A stretch of DNA of 64,000 nt from Candidatus Sericytochromatia bacterium S15B-MN24 CBMW_12 (GCA_002083825.1 DAZV01000030.1:119821-183820); one strand, 5' to 3'. Shown: positions 1 to 9,634, numbered from the stretch's first letter. A program made the numbers and translations. Notes: a model not told the origin generated them from the letters alone.

Positions 1-2415
1 CTCTTCGATTACCTGGCCTGCGAGGTCCTGGATCGTTTGACGGCGCGCGATCGCGACTTCCTGCTCATCACGGCCCCCTTGAACCGCCTCTGGCCCGAGG
101 TCTGCCGGGTCCTGACCGGGAGGGACACCTCCGAGGCCCTGGCGACCCTGAACGAGCGTGGCGGATTCCTGGTCCCCTTCGGGGATGGCGGCTATCGCTA
201 CCACCACCTGTTCCGGGAGTTCCTCCGGGAGCGCCTCGACTCGGAGGGACGCTTGCAGGAGGCCCACCGCAAGGTCGCCGAGGCCCTGCGGGATCACGGG
301 GAACTCGAAGAAGCCATCGACCACTACCTGGAGGCCGGGCAGGGCGAAATAGCGGCCGCGGGCATGACCGCCGCCGCCCCGACCCTCGTGAACCAGGGTC
401 GCTACGCGCACCTGGAGTCCTGGCTCGCTCGCCTGACCCCCGAGCTCATCCGGCGAGCCCCGGCGCTGGCCATCCACCAGGGGGATGCCTGCCGATTGAC
501 GTCCCGCTTCGAGGAGGCGCTCGGTTGGTATGATCGCGCCTACCTCGGTTACGAAGAAAATGCCGAGGGGCGGAGCCGGGCCAAGGCCTCCAAGGCCCTG
601 GTCTATCTGGATACCATTCAGCCGGCCAAGGCCGAGAAATACCTCGAAGAAGCGCTTCGCGAGACGAACGATCCCAGCCGCCGAACGGAGCTGCTGGTGA
701 TGCTCGCCGAGAACAAGCTGAACCAGGGCGATGCCGCGGGAGCGGAACGTCTCTTCCGAGAGGCCAGGGACCGTCTACCCGACGTCGCCGAGAACGAAGG
801 CCGTATTTGCTTGAGGACCGGGCGCCTCGATGAGGCCAGGGCCGTCCTGCAAGCCTCCCTGAACCAGTCCGTTTCCTCGACGAGCGGGACCAAGGCCCAC
901 CGGGAGGCGTCGCTCGTGCTCTCCTTGATCGATGCCTTGCAGGGCGAGGTTCAGGGCGCACGGCAGCTGGCTTCTCAGGGGCTGTCGCGGGCCAAGAGCC
1001 AGGGAGCGCTATGGACCGAGGCGGTGGCGCTCATCCGCTTGGGACATGCGGCCCTCCTGGAGGGAGCGCTTCCGGAATCCGAAGGGCATTACCGGGAGGC
1101 CATCGTCCTCGCTCGCGCCGTCGGCATCACCCGCCTGAAGGCCGAACCCTTGATGGGGCTCGCCTTCGTGGCTGGACGGCGCGGCGACCTTCCGCTCGCC
1201 GAGACTTACGCCAAGGAAGGCTTGGAGCTGGCCCAGGAAACGGGTGACGCGTGGCTTTGCGCCATGCTGAGCCTGGCGCAAGGGGCCATCTACGCGGCGC
1301 ACGCGGATCCCAAGGCCGAACGCTGGTTGATGCAGGCCCATACCGCCTACGAGCGCTGCGGGGATCCCTTCGGGCAAGCCGTGGTCGCGCTCTGGTCCGC
1401 GCGGCTCGCCATGGCGCTCGGGGAGGGCAAGGCGGCCCTGGTCCGGATCCGACGCTTGCTCGAATTGCTGAGGCGTCACGATTACGGCTTCCTGCTGAGC
1501 AAGCCGACCTTGCTGGGCTTTGCCGACATGGAGCAAGTCCAGGCCTTCATCGGGACGGCTCTTGATCGGGGCATCGCTCCGGCCCTGCTCATGCCGTGGC
1601 TCGGAGAGCGAGGCATGGTTCCCGAGGCTCCCGTGCTGCGGGAGGATTGCCTCCGAATTCGCGCCCTGGGAGCGTTCCGGGTCTGGAGGGGGCAAGAGGA
1701 AATCGGAGGGCGGGCCTGGGGCCGCGAGAAGGCCCGCCAGCTTTTCCACCTCTTCCTGGCCCACCGGGGACAGATGCTTCCCAAGCCGCGCATCATCGAT
1801 ACCCTCTGGCCCGACCTCGACCTCGGGGCGGCCGACGGCACCTTCCGGGTGGCGCTGAACACGCTCAACAAGGTTCTCGAACCCGAGCGCAAGGGGAGCC
1901 ATCCGCGGTTCATCCAGCGCGACGGGGCCAGTTACGGCTTGCTGGTCGGTGGCGACGTCTGGATCGATGTCGCGGAGTTCGAGCGCCTGCTGGAGGCGGG
2001 CCAGGCGATGGAAGCGCTAGGCGAGAATCCCGTCGAGCTGTACCGCCAGGCGATGGAGCTGTCCGAAGGCGATTTCCTGGCGGATTTCACCCAGTACGAT
2101 GCCTGGTGCGAGCGGGAACGGGAGCGCCTGGCGGACCGTTACAAGGAAGGCTCCTTGAAGCTGGCGCGCCTGCTTTTCGCTCAGGGGGACGACGAGGGTG
2201 CCGCGACCTGGTCGCAGCGCCTGATCGAGCGGGACACGTGCGCCGAGGAGGCCTATCGGATTGCCATGGCGGCACAGTACCGACAGGGCGATCGCCCCAT
2301 GGCCCTGCGCACCTACGATCGCTGCGTCGTCGCCCTGGACGAGGAACTGGGCGTCGACCCGATGCCCGAAACCCAGAGCCTCTTCGAACGCATCACCCGA
2401 CTGCAACCGCTGTAA
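1..2415 (+). CDS. MalT/LuxR-like TPR regulator with C-terminal winged-helix and bacterial transcriptional activator (BTAD/SARP-like) domain, 5'-truncated by window edge
   Basis: Frame is open from base 1 (LFDYLACEVLDRLT...). MalT-like YRYHHLFREFLRERL, TPR-like region, C-terminal LRIRALGAFRVWRGQEEI..ARQLFHLFLAHRGQMLPKPRIIDTLWPD and BTAD-like YRIAMAAQYRQGDRPMALRTYDRCVVALDEELGVDP. Confidence 0.8.
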   Translation, partial: LFDYLACEVLDRLTARDRDFLLITAPLNRLWPEVCRVLTGRDTSEALATLNERGGFLVPFGDGGYRYHHLFREFLRERLDSEGRLQEAHRKVAEALRDHGELEEAIDHYLEAGQGEIAAAGMTAAAPTLVNQGRYAHLESWLARLTPELIRRAPALAIHQGDACRLTSRFEEALGWYDRAYLGYEENAEGRSRAKASKALVYLDTIQPAKAEKYLEEALRETNDPSRRTELLVMLAENKLNQGDAAGAERLFREARDRLPDVAENEGRICLRTGRLDEARAVLQASLNQSVSSTSGTKAHREASLVLSLIDALQGEVQGARQLASQGLSRAKSQGALWTEAVALIRLGHAALLEGALPESEGHYREAIVLARAVGITRLKAEPLMGLAFVAGRRGDLPLAETYAKEGLELAQETGDAWLCAMLSLAQGAIYAAHADPKAERWLMQAHTAYERCGDPFGQAVVALWSARLAMALGEGKAALVRIRRLLELLRRHDYGFLLSKPTLLGFADMEQVQAFIGTALDRGIAPALLMPWLGERGMVPEAPVLREDCLRIRALGAFRVWRGQEEIGGRAWGREKARQLFHLFLAHRGQMLPKPRIIDTLWPDLDLGAADGTFRVALNTLNKVLEPERKGSHPRFIQRDGASYGLLVGGDVWIDVAEFERLLEAGQAMEALGENPVELYRQAMELSEGDFLADFTQYDAWCERERERLADRYKEGSLKLARLLFAQGDDEGAATWSQRLIERDTCAEEAYRIAMAAQYRQGDRPMALRTYDRCVVALDEELGVDPMPETQSLFERITRLQPL

Positions 2416-2484
2416 CAACCATGTAACGCATCCTCGTTACGCTGTCTTTCAATCGCTTCCCCACGTTTTGATGGAGGACCTACG

Positions 2485-4026
2485 ATGTACTTTGGTGACT
2501 GGCTCAGCCGCTGGGCGCTCTACGCCCCCGAGAAGACCGCCCTCATCGACGTGGCCGCCGGCCGCAGGTTGACCTACAAGGCTTTCAACCAGCGCGCCGA
2601 CAAGCTCGCCTCCGCGCTGCGCCAACGCTACGGCATCCGGAAGGGCGATCGCGTCGCCGTACTCGCCTACAACTCCTGCGAAACCCTCGAACTCTTCTTC
2701 GCGCTCGGCAAGCTCGGCGCCCTCATGGTCCCCATCAACTACCGGCTGGTCGGACCGGAGATCCAGTACATCCTCCAGAACTCCGAGTCGCGCATCCTCT
2801 TTTTCGGCCCCGAGTTCGAAGGCATGGTGAAGGCCATCCTCCCCGAAGTTTCCCTCGACTTCGTCGTCCCCTTCCAGGAGGACGGCCTCTTGACCTCTTA
2901 CGAGGAGCTGCTCGCCTCGGCTCCCGACGGGGTGCCCGAACCCGCCGAGCTCACGCTCGACGATCCCTGGCTCATCCTTTACACCTCGGGCACGACCGGC
3001 CAGCCCAAGGGCGCCGTGTTGACCCACGGGACCGTCACCTGGAACGCCGTCAACACCCAGGTGGGCTGGGACCTGCACCATGACGACATCACCCTGACCC
3101 ACACCCCGTTCTTCCACACCGGCGGCCTGAACGTCCTCACCACCCCCCTCTTCCACCGGGGCGGAACCGTGGTTCTCATGCGCCAGTTCGACGCCACCCA
3201 GTCCCTGGAGCTGATCGAGCGGGAGCGCTGCACCGTGGTCTTCGCGGTGCCGACCATGTTCCAGATGATGCTCGAAAGCCCGGCCTTTCACTCCTCGGAC
3301 CTGAGCGCCATCCGCTTCTTCATCACGGGAGGCGCCCCCTGCCCCGTGCCCTTGATCGAGGCCTACGCCCGCCGCGGTTTGACCTTCAAGCAGGGCTACG
3401 GCCTCACCGAGGCCGGTCCCAACTGCTTCACCCTCGATGCCAAGGATGCCGTGCGCAAGGCGGGATCGGTCGGATTCCCCAATTTTCACCTGGACGTTCG
3501 GGTGGTCGATGATGCCGGGCGCGACGTCGCCCCGGGCGAAGTGGGCGAGCTGCTGATCCGGGGGCCCCACGTCATCAAGGGCTACTGGAAGAACCCCCAG
3601 GCTACCGAACAGGCCATCCGGAACGGCTGGCTGCATACGGGGGATCTGGTGCGGCGCGACGCGGAGGGCTACTTCTTCATCGTGGACCGCATGAAGGACC
3701 TGATCATCTCGGGCGGCGAGAACATCTACCCCGCCGAGCTGGAAAAGATCCTGCACGACCATCCCGCCATCAAGGAGTCGGCCGTCATCGGCATTCCCCA
3801 TCCCAAGTGGGGGGAGGTCGGCCGGGCCGTCGTGGTCGTGAAGGACTCCGCCACCCTCACCGAAGTCGAGGTGCTGGATTTTCTGAGCGAGCGGGTCGCG
3901 AGGTACAAGCTGCCGAAGTCGGTGGTCTTCACCTCGGAGCTGCCTCGCAACCCCACCGGAAAGGTACTCAAGCCCGCTCTGCGCGAGCAATTCGGGGGCG
4001 AGATCGCCCTGGTCAACCCTAACTAG
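2485..4026 (+). CDS. AMP-dependent acyl-CoA synthetase/ligase (long-chain fatty acid CoA ligase-like)
   Basis: YTSGTTGQPKGAVLTHGT, GYGLTEAGP, GWLHTGDLVRRDAEGYFFIVDRMKDLIISGGENIYPAELE, PRNPTGKVLKPALRE. Confidence 0.93.
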   Translation: MYFGDWLSRWALYAPEKTALIDVAAGRRLTYKAFNQRADKLASALRQRYGIRKGDRVAVLAYNSCETLELFFALGKLGALMVPINYRLVGPEIQYILQNSESRILFFGPEFEGMVKAILPEVSLDFVVPFQEDGLLTSYEELLASAPDGVPEPAELTLDDPWLILYTSGTTGQPKGAVLTHGTVTWNAVNTQVGWDLHHDDITLTHTPFFHTGGLNVLTTPLFHRGGTVVLMRQFDATQSLELIERERCTVVFAVPTMFQMMLESPAFHSSDLSAIRFFITGGAPCPVPLIEAYARRGLTFKQGYGLTEAGPNCFTLDAKDAVRKAGSVGFPNFHLDVRVVDDAGRDVAPGEVGELLIRGPHVIKGYWKNPQATEQAIRNGWLHTGDLVRRDAEGYFFIVDRMKDLIISGGENIYPAELEKILHDHPAIKESAVIGIPHPKWGEVGRAVVVVKDSATLTEVEVLDFLSERVARYKLPKSVVFTSELPRNPTGKVLKPALREQFGGEIALVNPN

Positions 4027-4038
4027 AAAAGGAACCAC

Positions 4039-4779
4039 ATGAGAGTCAAAGGGAAAGTCGTCATCATCACGGGAGCCGGTCGCGGCATCGGACGCGAAAC
4101 CGCCTTCCTCCTCTCCAGCGAGGGAGCTAGCGTCGTGGTCTGCGATCGCGACGCCGCCGCCGTCGAGGAGGTCTCCGGGCAGATCGTCAAGGCGGGCGGC
4201 GAGGCGATGGGCCATGCGGTCGACGTCACCAAGCGCGCCGAACTCGACGCGATGGTCCGGCAGGTCGTGGAGCGCTTCGGCCGGATCGACGCCCTCATCA
4301 ACAACGCCGGCATCACCATGGACTCGACGCTGGCCAAGATGACCGAGGAGCAGTTCGACAAGGTGATCGACATCAACCTCAAGGGCGTCTTCAACTGCAC
4401 CCAGGCCGCCTTGCCGCAGATGCTCAGCCAGGGCAAGGGCAAGATCATCAACGCCTCGAGCGTGGTGGGCATCTACGGCAACTTCGGCCAGACCAACTAC
4501 GCCGCGACGAAGGCCGGAGTCATCGGCATGACCAAGTCCTGGGCCAAGGAACTCGCCCGCAAGGGCATTACCGCCAACGCGGTGGCTCCGGGCTTCATCT
4601 TGACCGAGATGACGGCCGCCATGCCCGAGAAGGTCCTCGACATGATGAAGGACAAGACCCCCGCCGGACGCCTCGGCACCCCCGCAGACATCGCCAAGGC
4701 CTACCTCTTCCTCGCCTCGGACGACGCCGACTTCATCACCGGCCAGGTCCTGGGCGTTGACGGGGGATTGGTTCTCTAG
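4039..4779 (+). CDS. fabG: 3-oxoacyl-ACP reductase-like short-chain dehydrogenase
   Basis: TGAGRGIGRETA, NNAGIT, YAATKAGVIGMTKSWAKEL, C-terminal FITGQVLGVDGGLVL. Confidence 0.9.
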   Translation: MRVKGKVVIITGAGRGIGRETAFLLSSEGASVVVCDRDAAAVEEVSGQIVKAGGEAMGHAVDVTKRAELDAMVRQVVERFGRIDALINNAGITMDSTLAKMTEEQFDKVIDINLKGVFNCTQAALPQMLSQGKGKIINASSVVGIYGNFGQTNYAATKAGVIGMTKSWAKELARKGITANAVAPGFILTEMTAAMPEKVLDMMKDKTPAGRLGTPADIAKAYLFLASDDADFITGQVLGVDGGLVL

Positions 4780-4794
4780 AAAAGGAGTCCTTCA

Positions 4795-6069
4795 ATGGCC
4801 ACGGCCAACGCCACCAAACACACGCCCTATCGCTTCGTCATCGAGACTCTGCTCTTCCTGACCTACGCCGTCTTCGGGCTGTCATGGATCGCCATCACTC
4901 CCCTGATAGGCGAGCTTCAGGCCGAGTTCGACATCACCAGCGCGCAACTCGGAATGCTCAATACCATGGTCTCGGTGGCCAAGGTCGTGGCCCCGCTACT
5001 CACCGGCCTCTTGGCCGTACGCATCGGCTTGAAGAAGACGATCCTGCTCGGATCGCTCTGCATCTGCTTCGCGGCGATCGCCCCGTTCGCCTCCGACTTC
5101 AACCTCTTCCTGGCGAGTCGCTTCATCTTCGGAGTCGGCGGTGCCGTCGTCGTCACCCTGCTCGGCCCCATGGTCATGCAGTGGTTCCCCAAGGGCGAGA
5201 TGCCCCTCGTCAACGCCTTCAACAACGTCGCCGTCAACACCGGCATCTCCATCACCCTCTTCACCACCGTTCCCCTCGCCGCCGCCCTGGGCTGGCGCAA
5301 CGCCCTCCTGGTCTACGCCGGGCTCAGCGTCGCCCTGATGATCGCCTGGGCCGTCCTCGGAAGGGATCACGTGGCCGAGCCGCTCGCGGCCGGCGAGAAG
5401 TCCCCCGCCACCGTTCGCTACGCCGACGTCTGGAAGATGAAGGAGACCTGGATCATCGCCATCTCCTTCGCCGGTCCCCTGGCGCTCTACCTGGCCTTCA
5501 ACACCTGGCTCCCCCGGTACTACATGGAGGCCTTCGGCATGAGCAAGGCGACGGCCTCGCAGTTCACCGGCCTCTTCAACCTGGTGGGCATCCCCACGGC
5601 CATCATCGCGGGCATCCTCACCAAGCAACTCGGCCTGCGCCGGCCCTTCATCATCGGAGCGGGAGTCGTCATGGGCTTCGCGGCCTTCGGGATGTTCCTG
5701 ACCCCCAACCCGCTCTTCATCACCATCGCGGCCATCTTCCTGGGAGCCTCGATGTTCACCTACGTCTCCCCCCTCTTCACCACTCCGATGGAACTCAAGG
5801 GGATGACCCCCCAGCACGTTAGCCTGATGATGGGAACGGTCTTCAGCTGCGCGTACCTGTTCTCGTCGCTCTCGCCGGTGCTGGTGGGCCTGATGCGCGA
5901 TGCGACGGGATCGTTCGTGCCGGCGTTCGCCGTCTGGGCCGTCTTCTCCTGGGTCCTGGCCCTGGGCGGCCTGCTGCTTCCCGAGACCGGTCCCCGGGGA
6001 CAGCGTCCCGAGAACCAAGCGCCGGCGGTCGAGGAATCAGGCCGGCCTGAGGAGCTCTCCGCCCGCTGA
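4795..6069 (+). CDS. MFS transporter (CynX/NimT-like)
   Basis: About 12 hydrophobic segments; MFS loop LAVRIGLKKTILLGS; 15 bp downstream of fabG. Confidence 0.85.
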   Translation: MATANATKHTPYRFVIETLLFLTYAVFGLSWIAITPLIGELQAEFDITSAQLGMLNTMVSVAKVVAPLLTGLLAVRIGLKKTILLGSLCICFAAIAPFASDFNLFLASRFIFGVGGAVVVTLLGPMVMQWFPKGEMPLVNAFNNVAVNTGISITLFTTVPLAAALGWRNALLVYAGLSVALMIAWAVLGRDHVAEPLAAGEKSPATVRYADVWKMKETWIIAISFAGPLALYLAFNTWLPRYYMEAFGMSKATASQFTGLFNLVGIPTAIIAGILTKQLGLRRPFIIGAGVVMGFAAFGMFLTPNPLFITIAAIFLGASMFTYVSPLFTTPMELKGMTPQHVSLMMGTVFSCAYLFSSLSPVLVGLMRDATGSFVPAFAVWAVFSWVLALGGLLLPETGPRGQRPENQAPAVEESGRPEELSAR

Positions 6070-6240
6070 GTCACGATCGATAGTCCCCCTGGCCTCGACG
6101 GGGTCGTGCCGAACTTCGGCGCGACCCCGCCGGACTGGGGGGCTGATCGCTTCGATCATGTGATTGATTGCGTGATCGGTTGGTCCTACACTGAAAGGGT
6201 CTACCGTCTCGCCCCCTCGACGCCCCATGGAGGAATGAAC

Positions 6241-7416
6241 ATGAAACGTAGAGTTGGACCCCTGGTGCTCGCGGGGATCGTGGTGGCCACGTTGAGTGGC
6301 TGCATGCAATTGCTGAACGGGAGCCCCTTCGCGACGTCCGGCGGCAAGAGCTCCTCCCTGGCTCCGGAAGGGATGGCGAGTGACCGTTCCGGATCCGGCA
6401 CCGAGCAAGGAACCGGCCTCAAGGGCGGGGAACGCGACGACAATGCCGACTTCGCCGCCTACCTCGACTACCTCAGACTCGCTCAGCCGACCCAAGCGCT
6501 CTTGGTCGATGTCTCCGAGCGCTACCCCATCCGGATCGTCGATGCGGCCTCCCGCTCGGTTCCCAACGCCCTCGTCACCGTCAAGCTGGGCCAAACCCCC
6601 GTCATGAGCGCGCTCACACCCGCAAATGGTCGCCTCTACTTCCATCCCAAGGCCTTCGAGCCCACGAAGCAAGCGACCGGGGACCTGACCGTCACGGTGA
6701 CCAAGGGCGACATGAACCTGACCCGGACCTTGGCGCGGGACGGGAAGGCTCCCGAGGCCTACACGCTCTCGGGGGAACGTGGCGTGATCGCTCCGAAGCT
6801 GGATCTCTGCTTCGTTCTCGACGTGACGGGAAGCATGGGGGACGAACTCGGCCGCATCCAGGCCACCATCGGGGACATCGCCGCGCGGATCAAGAGCTTG
6901 CCGGGCGCTCCGACCGTCCGCTACGGGCTGGTGGCTTACCGGGACCGCGGAGACGACTTCATCACCCGCAAGCACGATTTCACCGAGGATCTGGCGGCCT
7001 TCAAGCAGCAGCTCAATACCTTGGCGGCGGTGGGCGGCGGGGATTACCCCGAGGCCCTGAACCCCGCCCTCAGCGAGGCTGTGACCAATCTTTCCTGGGA
7101 CGATGGGGAGGCCGTGAGGTTGACCTTCGTGGTGGGGGATGCCCCGCCCAAGCTCGATGAAGCTCAGGACGTTCCCTACACCACCAGCATGAAAAAGGCG
7201 CTTGAAAAGGGAATCAAGATCTATCCGCTGGCGGCGAGCGGGCTCGACCCCCTCGGAGAGTATGTTTTCCGCCAGCTGGCCCAGTTCACCGGCGGAAAGT
7301 TCCTCTTCCTGACCTACGGCGGCGAGACGTCGCACCAGGTGGGTCCGGTCCAGGAGAACAACCTGGACGACCTGGTGGTGGGGATCGTCAAGGCGGAGCT
7401 CAGCCACCTGGAATGA
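6241..7416 (+). CDS. von Willebrand factor type A domain lipoprotein
   Basis: Lipobox VVATLSGC; MIDAS LCFVLDVTGSMGDEL; upstream RBS ggagga. Confidence 0.82.
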   Translation: MKRRVGPLVLAGIVVATLSGCMQLLNGSPFATSGGKSSSLAPEGMASDRSGSGTEQGTGLKGGERDDNADFAAYLDYLRLAQPTQALLVDVSERYPIRIVDAASRSVPNALVTVKLGQTPVMSALTPANGRLYFHPKAFEPTKQATGDLTVTVTKGDMNLTRTLARDGKAPEAYTLSGERGVIAPKLDLCFVLDVTGSMGDELGRIQATIGDIAARIKSLPGAPTVRYGLVAYRDRGDDFITRKHDFTEDLAAFKQQLNTLAAVGGGDYPEALNPALSEAVTNLSWDDGEAVRLTFVVGDAPPKLDEAQDVPYTTSMKKALEKGIKIYPLAASGLDPLGEYVFRQLAQFTGGKFLFLTYGGETSHQVGPVQENNLDDLVVGIVKAELSHLE

Positions 7417-7430
7417 GTTGAATTTACAAG

Positions 7431-7465
7431 ACTTCAGCCCCGCCGGATTCCGGCGGGGCTGAAGT
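7431..7465. terminator. Bidirectional intrinsic terminator between convergent VWA and yceI genes
   Basis: acttcagccccgccgga/tccggcggggctgaagt perfect inverted repeat. Confidence 0.85.
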
Positions 7466-7485
7466 CTTTGTCGAGGGTTGCGGGA

Positions 7486-8037
7486 CTAGCCGGCGACGGC
7501 CTCGGCCACGGGGGCCGCCTGCTGGGTCAGCTCGACTTCGAGTTCGAGCTTGACCTTCTCTCCGACCAGGATGCCACCGGTTTCGAGGGCCACGTTCCAC
7601 TCGAGTCCGAAGTCCTTGCGGTTGATCGTGCCGGTGGCGCTGAAGCCGGTGACGGTAGCGCCCCAGGGATTCTGGTGCTTGCCCGAGTACTCGGTTTCGA
7701 GGGCGATCTCGCGGGTCACTCCCCGGATGGTGAGATCGCCGTGGACGGTGAATTCGTTTTCGCCCTTGGCGACGATCCGCGTGCTGGCGAAGCGGATGGT
7801 CGGGTGGTTTTCGGCGTCGAAGAAGTCGCCGCCCTTGAGGTGGCCGTCCCGGCCCTCGTCACGGGTGTCGATGCTCGCGACCTGGATCTCGCCGGCGATG
7901 GTCGAGCGGGTGAAGTCCGCCTCGTCGAGGTTCAGGCTGCCGGTGTAGGCCTTGAACTCTCCGCGCATGGTCGAGACCATCATGTGCTTCACGGCGAAGC
8001 CGATGCGGCTGTGGGAATTATCGAGTTGCCAAGACAT
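7486..8037 (-). CDS. YceI family protein (cytoplasmic form)
   Basis: WQLDNSHSRIGFAVKHMMVSTMRGEFKAYTGSL...LTIRGVTREIALETEYSG. Confidence 0.9.
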   Translation of the reverse strand: MSWQLDNSHSRIGFAVKHMMVSTMRGEFKAYTGSLNLDEADFTRSTIAGEIQVASIDTRDEGRDGHLKGGDFFDAENHPTIRFASTRIVAKGENEFTVHGDLTIRGVTREIALETEYSGKHQNPWGATVTGFSATGTINRKDFGLEWNVALETGGILVGEKVKLELEVELTQQAAPVAEAVAG

Positions 8038-8065
8038 GGGGGTTTCCTTTCTTTGGGGGGGCTCG

Positions 8066-8677
8066 TTAGATGCCCTTGGCCATGCCGTCGATCTGGATGC
8101 TCAGGTCATCGGCGACCTTGACGCCGAACACCGGCTTCGGGAGCGGGATTCCGTAGTCCGAGAGCTTGATCTTGAAGTTGCTCGAGAAGCCGACCCAGTT
8201 GCCGGGACGGTAGTTGGGATCCACCTCGGGGAGGAAGTGGAAGCTGATGGGAACCGTGATGGTCTTGGTGACGCCGTGGAGGCTGAAGGTACCGACCGCC
8301 GAGCCGTCCACGCTCTCGTTGGCGACGAGCTTGGGGGCCTGGAGGGACGTGATCTTGAAGGTGGCCTTGGGGTACTTCTTCGACTCGATCATCCCCGCCA
8401 TGTGCTCGTTGCGGAGAGGAATGCCGGTGTCGAGGGTGGTCAGGTCGACCGAGATCTCGCCCTTGGGGCTCTTGGCGGGATTGTTGACGTCGAACTCGCT
8501 GAAGCCTTCGACCTTGGACGAGCGTCCCACGATGCGGACGACCGAGGCCTTGGAGGTGAAGCTCACCTCGGTGGGGTTGTGCGAGTCCGGCGTCAGCTTG
8601 TAGGTGGCGGCGTCGACCGACCCAGCGAAGAGAGTGCCGGCGGCGGCGAGGGAAAGCGCGACGAGCTTGCGGTTCAT
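8066..8677 (-). CDS. YceI family protein with signal peptide
   Basis: Signal peptide MNRKLVALSLAAAGTLFAGSVDA; YKLTPDSHNPTEVSFTSKASV..GTFSLHGVTKTITVPISF; 28 bp from downstream yceI. Confidence 0.85.
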   Translation of the reverse strand: MNRKLVALSLAAAGTLFAGSVDAATYKLTPDSHNPTEVSFTSKASVVRIVGRSSKVEGFSEFDVNNPAKSPKGEISVDLTTLDTGIPLRNEHMAGMIESKKYPKATFKITSLQAPKLVANESVDGSAVGTFSLHGVTKTITVPISFHFLPEVDPNYRPGNWVGFSSNFKIKLSDYGIPLPKPVFGVKVADDLSIQIDGMAKGI

Positions 8678-8755
8678 GGAATCTCCTTGGTGTCGGGGCC
8701 ATCCGGTTGGACGGGAAGGCGAAGCGGAAGCGAGGCGGTGTATCGGGGTTAAATA

Positions 8756-8793
8756 TTCGTGCTAGAACAATCTGATGATAGTTCTAGCACGAA
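8756..8793 (-). promoter_or_regulatory. Candidate MarR operator and sigma70-type promoter of yceI pair
   Basis: Perfect 13-bp inverted repeat ttcgtgctagaac-N12-gttctagcacgaa; on the minus strand TTGACA-18 nt-TATCAT with the -10 lying in the loop. Confidence 0.7.
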
Positions 8794-8845
8794 CTATCTG
8801 TCAAGAGTTTTTTTCGGGCTCAGGTTTTTTCGGGTTCAGGCTTTT

Positions 8846-9313
8846 TCAGGCTTGCTGAGGGGGGCAGCGAAAGGCGCTTTGGAGCTCCTGGAGGAGTTCG
8901 GCTAGTTGCTGCTGGCGCTCGGGTGGCATGCGATCCCAGAACTGCGCCAGGTAATCGATGTGAGGCTGGAAGGTCTCGTTGAAGACCTTTTCCCCCGCGG
9001 GAGTGAGGGAGACGAAGATCTGCCGGGAATCGCAGGAACCGTGCTCCCGGCGAATCAGCCCTTTGGCCTCCAGCCGATCCAGCACGCCGGTCAGGGTGCC
9101 CTTGGTGATCAGCGTCCCTTGGCCGAGTTGCTTGCAGGTCATCCCGGGGGTATCCCCAAGGGTCGCCAGCACGTCGAACTGCGCCGGCGTCAGCCCCTGC
9201 GATTCGATATGACGGTTGGCGACCGCCGAGACACAGGCATGAGTCTCGAACAGAGCCCGAGCGGCCTGAAGAAAGGGTTCGGGAGCTTGGCTAAAGGGTG
9301 GTTCTTTCGGCAT
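8846..9313 (-). CDS. MarR family transcriptional regulator
   Basis: LTPAQFDVLATLGDTPGMTCKQLGQGTLITKGTLTGVLDRLEAKGLIRREHGSCDSRQIFVSLTPAGEKVF. Confidence 0.92.
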   Translation of the reverse strand: MPKEPPFSQAPEPFLQAARALFETHACVSAVANRHIESQGLTPAQFDVLATLGDTPGMTCKQLGQGTLITKGTLTGVLDRLEAKGLIRREHGSCDSRQIFVSLTPAGEKVFNETFQPHIDYLAQFWDRMPPERQQQLAELLQELQSAFRCPPQQA

Positions 9314-9319
9314 GATCGC

Positions 9320-9350
9320 AGTATATCCTGGTTAGAACAACCGTCAAGGT
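9320..9350 (-). promoter_or_regulatory. Candidate marR promoter with autoregulatory half-site
   Basis: Minus strand ttgacg-gttgttctaaccagga-tatact; ttgttcta matches the yceI operator half-site. Confidence 0.5.
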
Positions 9351-9431
9351 GCGGCGTTCGGCGAGGGGGGCATTTAGGCGCGCCGTTCATAGCCTTTAGG
9401 CGCATTTTTCAGCCTTTAGCCGCGGGCGCCC

Positions 9432-9605
9432 ACCCCCTAAATCCCCCCCTCGATGGGGGGGCGGGGGGGGGGGTTGCTGATCCCAGGTTCATTATCGCTC
9501 CCCATGGTGATTCAGAAATAATAAGGAACGCCATGGCTTCGCCGGCGAACACCCCCCTGTAGTCCCCCCGTCGAGGGGGGCGGATTAGTGGAAGATTAGG
9601 GGGGT
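9432..9605. repeat. G/C-tract element with ACCCCCTAA...TTAGGGGGGT ends and two internal poly-C/poly-G hairpins
   Basis: accccctaaatccccccctcgatggggggg ... acccccctgtagtccccccgtcgaggggggcggatt...ttaggggggt. Confidence 0.5.
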
Positions 9606-9613
9606 ACGAAAAA

Positions 9614-9634
9614 GGGGCCTCTGCGCGAGGCCCC
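9614..9634 (-). terminator. Intrinsic terminator of the papain-like lipoprotein gene
   Basis: ggggcctc-N5-gaggcccc followed on minus strand by T-run. Confidence 0.75.

Noticed and set aside
2449-4215. 588-aa antisense ORF
   Set aside because: Mirror frame of the acyl-CoA ligase and fabG in GC-rich DNA; low-complexity G/D/E/H-rich translation with no family motif
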